A model generated the notes under the pieces. That model saw only the letters and a list, made by a program, of their open reading frames with translations. It did not search any database and was not told the DNA's origin. This document shows, one piece after another, positions 22,039-28,029 of a stretch of 28,029 nucleotides of DNA. The stretch's first letter is position 1; every line of letters begins with the position of its first letter. Source of the DNA: JBFWIW01 sp050253535 (lineage in GTDB: Bacteria > Bacillota > Clostridia > Oscillospirales > Oscillospiraceae); contig JBFWIW010000041.1 of NCBI GenBank assembly GCA_050253535.1, forward strand, positions 1 to 28,029. The letters run 5' to 3'. A program made the position numbers and the translations under genes.

Positions 22039-22740
22039 ATGCCGGATACAAAAAAGCGTATAATCGTAGTTACCGGACACTACGGCAGCGGTAAAACGGA
22101 GTTTTCCGTGAGCCTTTCCATACTTCTCACAAAAACCGGCAGGCTCGGCTATGGGAAAATCGCTCTTGTCGATCTCGATATTGCAAACCCGTATTTCCGT
22201 TCCCGTGAGCGGTCGGAACTGCTTGAAAAAAAGGGTGTTTCAGTCTATGCCGGGTTTTTCAAGGGTGAGATAACAGCGGAACTGCCTGCTCTAGATGCCT
22301 CGATAAGAGCACCGCTGGAGAACGAAGACTGCCTGACGATTGTTGACGTCGGCGGCAATGACAGCGGAGCGCGCGTTCTGCACCAGTTCGAAAAATATTT
22401 TCTGCCGGAAAACATTATAATGCTGTGTGTGTTAAACGCGAACAGGCCGGAGACAAACACCCCGGAAGGCGCGCTCGAGCACCTCAAAGCCATCGAACGT
22501 GAGACGGGAATGACGGTGCACGGTATCATAAATAACTGCCATCTACTCATGGAAACGACGGCAGAGACCGTTTTGAAAGGACATAAGCTCTGTGAAAAAG
22601 TGTGCGAAGCTTCCGGGAAAATACTCTGGTGTGACTGTTATCCCGCTCCTCTCGTAAAGGAGAGCGAGTTAAATAGTATTACCGGCGGTCATAAAATGCC
22701 GCTCGGAATGTATATGCGCCAAAGTTGGCTTGACAAATAG
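22039..22740 (+). CDS. P-loop ATP-binding protein (MinD/ParA-like) of the oxidoreductase operon
   Basis: A 233-residue protein with Walker A GHYGSGKTE near residue 14, DLDIANPYFRSRE (deviant Walker region) and IVDVGGND (Walker B). The fold appears to be of the SIMIBI/MinD class, not a transporter ATPase. Such genes are repeatedly found just before ferredoxin-type 2-oxoacid oxidoreductases in Clostridia, but I know of no proven role; an assembly or cofactor-loading function is possible. The start is the ATG at 22039, because an in-frame stop is six codons upstream. It has only a weak ribosome binding site (ACGGAAAA), so translation may be poor or structure-dependent. It is the first of five plus-strand genes ending at 25399. 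Confidence 0.82.
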   Translation: MPDTKKRIIVVTGHYGSGKTEFSVSLSILLTKTGRLGYGKIALVDLDIANPYFRSRERSELLEKKGVSVYAGFFKGEITAELPALDASIRAPLENEDCLTIVDVGGNDSGARVLHQFEKYFLPENIIMLCVLNANRPETNTPEGALEHLKAIERETGMTVHGIINNCHLLMETTAETVLKGHKLCEKVCEASGKILWCDCYPAPLVKESELNSITGGHKMPLGMYMRQSWLDK

Positions 22741-22763
22741 AAACCTTTAAGGAGGGTTAGAAA

Positions 22764-22976
22764 ATGGCTAAATTTCTCTTAAAGTTCAATCAGGACAAGT
22801 GCAAGGGCTGTGAGCTCTGCTGCACGATATGTCCTAAGAAGCTGATTGCGATGAAGGGCCCCATCAATAACAAGGGCTATACCACCGCCATAATTGAAAA
22901 CCAGGAGGACTGCATTGGCTGCCAGAGCTGTGCAATAATGTGCCCCGATGGCGCTATCGAAATATTTGCGGAATAA
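22764..22976 (+). CDS. korD: Ferredoxin-type subunit of 2-oxoacid oxidoreductase (delta)
   Basis: A 70-residue 2x[4Fe-4S] ferredoxin: CKGCELCCTICPK and CIGCQSCAIMCPD each supply four cysteines. It is the delta-type electron acceptor that precedes the alpha, beta and gamma subunits, as in korDABC/vorDABC clusters. AAGGAGGG lies 8 nt before its ATG. The spacing to the ATPase gene is 23 nt, so they are cotranscribed. Confidence 0.92.
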   Translation: MAKFLLKFNQDKCKGCELCCTICPKKLIAMKGPINNKGYTTAIIENQEDCIGCQSCAIMCPDGAIEIFAE

Positions 22977-23032
22977 TCGAAGGCCCTTTACCGGTTTTAG
23001 CTGGCAAAAGGCCTGAAGAAAGGAATATGATA

Positions 23033-24124
23033 ATGTCTGAAAAAGTTTTGCTGAAAGGCAACGAAGCCTTTGCCGAAGCGGCGCTGCGCGGAGGCTGCCG
23101 TTTTTACTTCGGCTATCCGATAACGCCACAAAGTGAGATACCTGAATTTATGTCCCGTGAGCTTCCCAAGCGAGGAGGATATTTTATTCAGGCAGAGAGC
23201 GAGCTCGGTGCAATCAATATGGCCTATGGCGCCGGCGCCGCGGGCGGCAGCGTGTTCATCTCTTCGTCGTCACCCGGTATATCCCTGATGCAGGAGGGGA
23301 TGAGTTTTCTCTGCTCGGCGGAGGTACCGTGCGTACTCCTGAATGTCTCGCGCTGCGGCCCCGGAATCGGCGGCATCCAGCCCGGACAGGCGGATTATTA
23401 CCAGGTAACGCGGGGCGGCGGAAACGGCGACTACCGCATTCCCGTCTTTGCGCCCGACAGCATACAGGAAGCTGTTAACATAATCTATGATGCTCCGGCA
23501 CTCTCAGACGAGATAAGAAACCCAATCATGATACTTACGGACGGCATGATGGGTCAAATGATGGAGCCCGTCCTGCTGCCCGAGCAGAAAAAGCCGGTTA
23601 TGCCTGGCGATGTTGCGAAATATAAACCCTGGGCACTCACCGGTTTCGACGAAAAAGGAGGCCAGAGCGAAAGAAGAGTTGTAAAATCTCTGCGCCTTCA
23701 GCCGGAGGATCTAGAGGTGCACGTCGAGAAGCTGTTTGCAAAGTACAAAAGGCTCGAGAAAGAACTTGTAAAATATCAGACCACGGACCTCGAGGGTGCA
23801 GAGGTCGTATTTGTCGCCTTCGGCACCGTTGCAAGGCTGGCCAGAGAGGCCATGGAGATCCTCGCTTCCCAGGGCATAAAGACAGGGCTTATCCGTCCTA
23901 TATCCCTGTGGCCGTTCCCGATGGAGGCCTTTGATAAGATAGATTTTAGTACGACAAAGGCGGTAATCTCAACCGAGCTCTCAATGGGCCAGATGATAGA
24001 CGACGTAAGAATGGGTGTGAACGGCCGCCTCCCGGTCGAGCTTATACACCGCACGGGCGGAATGATTCCGACCTCACTCGAGGTTGCGGAGAATGCCAAA
24101 AAGATTTTGGGGGGTTTGAAATGA
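23033..24124 (+). CDS. korA: 2-oxoacid:ferredoxin oxidoreductase alpha subunit (VorB/KorA type)
   Basis: A 363-residue alpha subunit, which in this family binds the thiamine-diphosphate domain partner and ferredoxin. Seen: LLKGNEAFAEAALRGGCRFYFGYPITPQSEIPEFM, with the GYPITPQSE motif and then AESELGAINMAYGAGAAG. These match the pyruvate/2-oxoisovalerate/2-oxoglutarate oxidoreductase alpha family, and this group is often annotated VorB (3-methyl-2-oxobutanoate). ATG at 23033 is preferred over one six nt upstream, because AAAGGA is then 8 nt away. It overlaps the beta gene by 4 nt (ATGA). Substrate cannot be set by sequence alone; branched-chain 2-oxoacids fit the context. Confidence 0.9.
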   Translation: MSEKVLLKGNEAFAEAALRGGCRFYFGYPITPQSEIPEFMSRELPKRGGYFIQAESELGAINMAYGAGAAGGSVFISSSSPGISLMQEGMSFLCSAEVPCVLLNVSRCGPGIGGIQPGQADYYQVTRGGGNGDYRIPVFAPDSIQEAVNIIYDAPALSDEIRNPIMILTDGMMGQMMEPVLLPEQKKPVMPGDVAKYKPWALTGFDEKGGQSERRVVKSLRLQPEDLEVHVEKLFAKYKRLEKELVKYQTTDLEGAEVVFVAFGTVARLAREAMEILASQGIKTGLIRPISLWPFPMEAFDKIDFSTTKAVISTELSMGQMIDDVRMGVNGRLPVELIHRTGGMIPTSLEVAENAKKILGGLK

Positions 24125-24864
24125 AGCCTGTATTCACTTATACAAAGGGAATGCTGCCGGTCAGTACCAGTTATTGCCCGGGCTGCACTCACGGTATAGC
24201 TCACCGCATAATCATGGAAGTCCTTGAGGAGAAAGGCAAGCTCGGCGAGACCATCGGCGTCGCGCCCATCGGCTGCAGCATCCTCGCGCATCAGTTCATG
24301 GGTATTGATATGATTGAGGCGGCCCACGGGCGTGCGCCGGCTGTCGCCAGCGGCATTCGCCGCGCTCAGCCCGACAAGCTCGTATTTACCTACCAGGGAG
24401 ACGGCGACCTGGCATCAATCGGCACGGCTGAGATAGTGCACGCTGCGCACCGCGGCGAAAAGTTCTGCACATTCTTTATAAATAATGCCATTTATGGTAT
24501 GACCGGCGGCCAGATGGCCCCGACTACGCTCATCGGCCAGCGTTCCACCACATCACAGGAGGGGCGCACTGTCGAGCAGGCCGGAAGGCCCATCCGTATA
24601 AGCGAAATGCTCTCTACAATAGACGGTGCCGTCTACATCGAGCGCGTCGCGCTTGACACACCGGCTCATGTCCGCGCTGCTAAGAAGGCCGTCGCCAAGG
24701 CTTTTGAGGTACAGGAAAAGAAGCAGGGGTTTGCCATAGTGGAGTTCCTCTCCACATGCCCGACCAACTGGGGCCTCACCCCGCCGAAAGCTCTGAAGTG
24801 GCTCGCGGAAAACATGATACCGTATTACCCGCTTGGAGTTTTCAGAACACCGGAGGAGAAATGA
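24121..24864 (+). CDS. korB: 2-oxoacid:ferredoxin oxidoreductase beta (TPP) subunit
   Basis: A 247-residue thiamine-diphosphate subunit. The TPP motif GDGDLASIG, followed about 30 residues later by NNAIYGMTGGQ, is complete. The N-terminal CPGC (STSYCPGCTHGI) and GCS cysteines are those used to hold a 4Fe-4S cluster in beta subunits. It couples 2-oxoacid decarboxylation to CoA and ferredoxin, and runs in the reductive direction in anaerobes. The start overlaps korA by 4 nt (ATGA), so the two are translationally coupled. Confidence 0.93.
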   Translation: MKPVFTYTKGMLPVSTSYCPGCTHGIAHRIIMEVLEEKGKLGETIGVAPIGCSILAHQFMGIDMIEAAHGRAPAVASGIRRAQPDKLVFTYQGDGDLASIGTAEIVHAAHRGEKFCTFFINNAIYGMTGGQMAPTTLIGQRSTTSQEGRTVEQAGRPIRISEMLSTIDGAVYIERVALDTPAHVRAAKKAVAKAFEVQEKKQGFAIVEFLSTCPTNWGLTPPKALKWLAENMIPYYPLGVFRTPEEK

Positions 24865-24865
24865 G

Positions 24866-25399
24866 ATGAGTGTAACAAAAATGTTTTTTGCCGGCTCCGG
24901 CGGACAGGGCATCCTGCTCATGGGCCAAATGATAACATACTCCGCGATGAACGAGAATAAAGAGGTCACCTTTCTCCCGTCATACGGACCCGAAATGCGC
25001 GGCGGCACGGCCAACTGCACCGTCGTCGTCTCCGATGACAAGCCCGTGAGCTGTCCGCTCATCTACGAGGCTGACGCCATGGTAGTCATGAACCTGCCTT
25101 CTCTCATTAAATTTGAGAAAATGGTTAAGCCGGGCGGCAAGCTTTTCGTAAACACCTCGCTCATTGAGCGCAAACCGATCCGTACTGATATTGAGATCAT
25201 AAATGTCCCCGCGAACGATATAGCAATCGAGCTCGGAAATGCCCGGGCGGCAAACATCGTCATGCTCGGCGCGTTCCGCAGGGCGACGGAGGTCGTATCC
25301 AAGGAGGCGATCGACCACATGATCGAGAAGACTTTTTCGGGCAAGAAGGCGGCGCTTCTAGACCTCAACAAAAAGGCTGTTGAAGCGTTTAAGGGCTGA
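24866..25399 (+). CDS. korC: 2-oxoacid:ferredoxin oxidoreductase gamma subunit
   Basis: A 177-residue gamma subunit with FAGSGGQGILLMGQ at the N-terminus and the central SYGPEMRGGTANCTVVVSD, both diagnostic of the pyruvate/ketoisovalerate oxidoreductase gamma family. ATG at 24866 starts 1 nt after the korB stop; GGAGGAG within the korB end supplies the ribosome binding site. It completes the D-A-B-C operon. No strong terminator is seen right after it; the next hairpin is in the IS remnant. Confidence 0.93.
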   Translation: MSVTKMFFAGSGGQGILLMGQMITYSAMNENKEVTFLPSYGPEMRGGTANCTVVVSDDKPVSCPLIYEADAMVVMNLPSLIKFEKMVKPGGKLFVNTSLIERKPIRTDIEIINVPANDIAIELGNARAANIVMLGAFRRATEVVSKEAIDHMIEKTFSGKKAALLDLNKKAVEAFKG

Positions 25400-25478
25400 T
25401 AAACTTTTGGTAAAGTATAGAAAAACGGGCACGCGTAAACGTGAAATAGTCAATAGTTAATAGACACAAAAAACCGGA

Positions 25479-25990
25479 TTACGCCACCAGTTCAATTCTA
25501 AAGAGAACTGGTGGTTTTCCATTTAGTTTGCGGCTGGGCCTGATATTGTTGAAATAGTGAAATACCTTAGAAACAGTACCAGAAAGATCCTCATGCTCCC
25601 AACACCGGAATTGAAACCTTAACACATCTTTGAATCTGCCGAAAAACTCTCCATTACAGCATTGTCACTAGGGGTTCCGTTCCTTGACATGCTCTGAACT
25701 GAATTGTATTCTCTAAGTAAGGCACAATAGCCTGCCGATGAGTACTGATTACCCTGATCGCTGTGCAAAAGGATTGGGTAATCGGTACTCTTTGCTTTTT
25801 CCAGAAGTCTTTCCGGCGGCATTAATAACAGACGTATTGTCAAAGGGACTGCTTAACTCCTTCAACAATCTCATTGTTGAACAGTTCAGGAAAGCCTACA
25901 AGGAAAATCCATCTGCCACGATGTTTGATATATGTACAACGAATACCACCGGCAATGCAGGAGATTCCAAAAAGCTTTAGCAGCAGACGA
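25479..25990 (-). pseudogene. Decayed IS3-family transposase (orfB) remnant
   Basis: On the minus strand the best piece (ILLHSDQGNQYSSAGYC, then QSMSRNGTPSDNAVMESF) is the DDE integrase region of IS3-family OrfB, around the second D and the catalytic E. After ESF the reading frame breaks: a T-run one base short at about 25642-25646 ends it early. In the next frame the normal tail (FKDVLRFQFRCWEHEDL, FNNIRPSRKLNGKPPVLFRIELVA) continues to a stop at 25479. The N-terminal side is broken into several frames (FLVGFPELFNNEI). The element is inactive and lacks its front half. The far end is near TGTGTCTA (about 25460). The left boundary is uncertain. Confidence 0.82.
25484..25514 (+). terminator. 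Hairpin with possible terminator role
   Basis: CCACCAGTTC (25484-25493) pairs perfectly with GAACTGGTGG (25505-25514), followed by TTTT. It lies within the end of the transposase remnant and could end the korDABC transcript about 100 nt past its stop. Confidence 0.45.
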
Positions 25991-26079
25991 CCATCTGACC
26001 ATGAAAGATTTTATTGACCCGTTTACGTAGAATCTTCTCACGTATCTGCCGAAAAACAAGGCATTTTGACAAACTAAAA

Positions 26080-26109
26080 ACACCACGACAGGAGTCCCTG
26101 CCGTGGTGT
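26080..26109 (-). terminator. Terminator of rny
   Basis: On the minus strand a 13-bp stem (one G-T wobble) between 26097-26109 and 26080-26092, ACACCACG...CGTGGTGT with a 4-nt loop, followed by TTTTT. It lies 15 nt past the rny stop. Confidence 0.92.
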
Positions 26110-26123
26110 TTTTTAATAGTTTA

Positions 26124-27677
26124 TTATTTTGCGTATTCGACAGCCTTTGTCTCTCTTAAAAGATGGACTTTAATCTGGCCGGGGTATTCCAGGTCGGCTT
26201 CAATCTTCTTGGCGATATCTCTTGCGAGCAGAACCATCTCATCTTCGGTTACCTCTTCAGGCTTAACCATTATACGGATCTCGCGGCCGGCTTGAATGGC
26301 ATATGAACTCTCGACGCCCTTAAAGGAGTTTGTTAGCTCTTCAAGCTTTTCGAGGCGCTTGATATAATTTTCAATATTCTCGCGCCGCGCGCCGGGTCGG
26401 GCTGCGGATATGGTGTCCGCAGCCTGCACGATACAGGCTACAATGGTCTTTGCCTCAACGTCGCCGTGGTGCGCCTCTATGGCGTGGACAACGGCCTCGC
26501 TCTCCTTGTACTTGCGTGCGAGTTCGACGCCTATCGAGACATGGCTGCCCTCCACTTCGTGGTCGACGGCCTTACCGAGGTCGTGGAGAAGGCCGGCGCG
26601 CTTGGCCAAGGCGATATCAGCGCCGATCTCGGCGGCCAATAGCCCTGAAACATGCGATACTTCTATTGAATGGTTTAAAATATTCTGGCCGTAGCTTGTG
26701 CGGTATTTCTGACGCCCGATAAGCTTAACAAGCTCGGGGTGCAGACCGCGTACTCCGGTCTCGAATATGGCCCTCTCACCCTCCGCCTTGATGGTCGCAT
26801 CCACCTCACGGCGTGCTTTTTCCACCATCTCTTCGATACGGGCGGGATGTATACGGCCGTCCACAATGAGCTTTTCGAGTGCGAGCCGTGCGATTTCGCG
26901 GCGCACGGGGTCAAAGCTGGATATCGTAATGGCCTCCGGTGTGTCGTCTATTATGAGGTCGACGCCGGTAAGTGTTTCAATAGAGCGAATATTGCGCCCC
27001 TCTCGTCCGATTATGCGGCCCTTCATTTCGTCATTGGGCAGGGGAACCACAGAGACGGTGGCTTCGGCAACATGGTCGGCAGCACAGCGCTGGATGGCAA
27101 GTGAAATGTATTCCTTGGCTTTCTGGTCAGCCTCGTCTTTGTAGCGGGCTTCAATCTCCTTGACCTTCATGGCCGCCTCGTGAGTGACCTCGGTCTCAAT
27201 GTTCTTAATTAAATATGCTTTGGCCTCGTCAACAGTATATCCGGAAATTTTCTCCAGCATTTCGAGTTGGCTGCGCTTTATGAGCGCGACTTCCTCACGA
27301 GAGGCGTCAAGGTCGGTGAGCTTTTTGTCCAGAAGCTCATTTTTTCTTTCAATAGCGTCGGTCTTTTTGTCGAGAGTCTCTTCCTTTTGCTGAAGACGGC
27401 GCTCCTGTTTTTGAAGCTCCTGGCGTCGTTCCTTGACTTCTCGTTCGTATTCGCTACGGTTTTTGTGTATTTCTTCTTTTGCCTCCAGGAGAATCTCGCG
27501 CTTCTTGTTTTCTGCGCTTTTTATCGATTCGTTTATGATTCTCTTGGCCTCTTCCTCAGCGCTGGATATCTCGCGTTCGGAGATCTTCCGGCGATAAGTG
27601 ATACCGAGGAAAAAAGCTATAATAAACACTATCGCTGCTACGACAATGAAAATAGCATATTTCGCAAATGTAGGCAT
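26124..27677 (-). CDS. rny: Ribonuclease Y
   Basis: A 517-residue membrane-anchored endoribonuclease that initiates decay of many mRNAs. Domain order: one N-terminal transmembrane helix (AIFIVVAAIVFIIAFFLG), a long charged coiled coil (about 30-200), a KH RNA-binding domain with GRIIGREGRNIR, then an HD metal-dependent nuclease domain with LLHDLGKAVDHEVEGSH and a C-terminal conserved region. Length matches the family (~520). I start at ATG 27677 (MPTFAKY) rather than seven codons earlier, because the earlier ATG overlaps the only GGAGG; the resulting spacing (about 14 nt) is long, so the start is somewhat uncertain. RicT, encoded at the other end of the window, modulates this enzyme in Bacillus. 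Confidence 0.96.
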   Translation of the reverse strand: MPTFAKYAIFIVVAAIVFIIAFFLGITYRRKISEREISSAEEEAKRIINESIKSAENKKREILLEAKEEIHKNRSEYEREVKERRQELQKQERRLQQKEETLDKKTDAIERKNELLDKKLTDLDASREEVALIKRSQLEMLEKISGYTVDEAKAYLIKNIETEVTHEAAMKVKEIEARYKDEADQKAKEYISLAIQRCAADHVAEATVSVVPLPNDEMKGRIIGREGRNIRSIETLTGVDLIIDDTPEAITISSFDPVRREIARLALEKLIVDGRIHPARIEEMVEKARREVDATIKAEGERAIFETGVRGLHPELVKLIGRQKYRTSYGQNILNHSIEVSHVSGLLAAEIGADIALAKRAGLLHDLGKAVDHEVEGSHVSIGVELARKYKESEAVVHAIEAHHGDVEAKTIVACIVQAADTISAARPGARRENIENYIKRLEKLEELTNSFKGVESSYAIQAGREIRIMVKPEEVTEDEMVLLARDIAKKIEADLEYPGQIKVHLLRETKAVEYAK

Positions 27678-27782
27678 AGTAAGTATACACACCTCCATTC
27701 TTTGTTAAATTTTATAATCAGTAGTTAAAAATATAATATTTTTGTGAAATGTCCCCATACATTCCAAAAAATCACCAATATC

Positions 27783-27811
27783 ATTCTACAACCTGCCGAG
27801 TATTATGTCAA
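27783..27811 (-). promoter_or_regulatory. Promoter of rny
   Basis: Minus-strand consensus TTGACA (27806-27811), 17-nt spacer and TAGAAT (27783-27788), about 105 nt before the start codon. Confidence 0.83.
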
Positions 27812-27855
27812 GTTTATTTGTGTAAAGTGATGAAGATCTGAAAGACCAGTTTGCC

Positions 27856-27885
27856 TTGACAAAAGGCGGTAGCATGCGATACAAT
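27856..27885 (+). promoter_or_regulatory. Promoter of tRNA-Arg
   Basis: Consensus TTGACA (27856-27861), 18-nt spacer and TACAAT (27880-27885). The tRNA begins about 105 nt downstream, so a leader is removed during maturation. Confidence 0.65.
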
Positions 27886-27989
27886 ATTTATTGTCGCAAA
27901 AATGATCCGGCAGCAAAACCTGCAGTAAAGTCGGCTGAAGCATTCTTATATTCTCATATGCTCACCAGGGGCAACAGCGAAGTTAATAT

Positions 27990-28029
27990 GTCCCCGTAGC
28001 TCAGCAGGATAGAGCGATCGCCTCCTAAG
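27990..28029 (+). tRNA. tRNA-Arg (anticodon CCT), partial
   Basis: The 5' acceptor strand GTCCCCG, D-arm GCTCAGCAGGATAGAGC and anticodon-arm start with CTCCTAA are present; the window ends in the anticodon loop. The anticodon is CCT, reading AGG. The 3' half lies outside the window. Confidence 0.88.

Noticed and set aside
21906..22094. Arg-rich open frame across the korDABC leader attenuator (MRRDRKISKTRPRYR...), a possible leader peptide
   Set aside because: No convincing ribosome binding site, and it runs past the terminator into the first gene in another frame. The RNA structure itself explains the region. Kept only as a possibility to test.

Overview
The window looks like a chromosomal segment of an anaerobic, moderately GC-rich member of the Clostridia (Firmicutes), perhaps an Oscillospirales-type gut organism. 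The genus is inference. Support comes from RNase Y, the holB-ricT pair, a T-box leader, a NiCo riboswitch, strong purine-rich ribosome binding sites with ATG/TTG starts, and many ferredoxin, rubredoxin and Fe-S proteins. There is no sign of a prophage, plasmid or CRISPR array; the only recognisable transposase is a decayed IS3-family remnant.

Layout. (1) 1-3,972: an initiator tRNA, then ricT, holB and a DUF1846 protein, all on the minus strand. (2) 4,000-8,600: an SGNH esterase (+), a flavin reductase-rubredoxin fusion (-), and, from a divergent promoter, a three-gene plus-strand cluster (2-hydroxyacid dehydrogenase, HpcH/HpaI aldolase, DUF362 protein) with a strong terminator inside it. (3) 8,603-14,606: minus-strand genes mntP, rhaD plus a metallo-hydrolase, an MFS transporter, a small P-loop protein and a DacF-type D,D-carboxypeptidase, with a hairpin-rich spacer and a MITE-like inverted-repeat element. 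(4) 14,669-19,154: tRNA-Gly(CCC), a NiCo (czcD-type) riboswitch with its own promoter and terminator, the P-type metal ATPase it controls, and an aldo/keto reductase ending in a 46-nt palindrome. (5) 19,186-25,399: two divergent units. One is an isoleucine-type T-box controlling a fused HTH-cupin-acyl-CoA ligase. The other is a five-gene 2-oxoacid:ferredoxin oxidoreductase operon with a probable attenuator in its leader. (6) 25,400-28,029: the IS3 remnant, rny, and the start of tRNA-Arg(CCT).

The most interesting part is region 5. A T-box whose specifier reads AUC (Ile) in front of an acyl-CoA ligase, facing a branched-chain-type 2-oxoacid:ferredoxin oxidoreductase operon, suggests a route from an exogenous branched-chain acid (2-methylbutyrate for isoleucine) to acyl-CoA, then by reductive carboxylation to the 2-oxoacid and the amino acid. 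Uncharged tRNA-Ile would switch it on. The ligase also carries its own HTH and cupin domains, and a 16-bp dyad lies between the two divergent promoters, so it may be an enzyme that senses its substrate and regulates its own locus. This is a hypothesis built from sequence alone.

The second notable system is the riboswitch-ATPase pair in region 4, which predicts a transition-metal (Fe2+/Co2+/Ni2+) exporter rather than a calcium pump.
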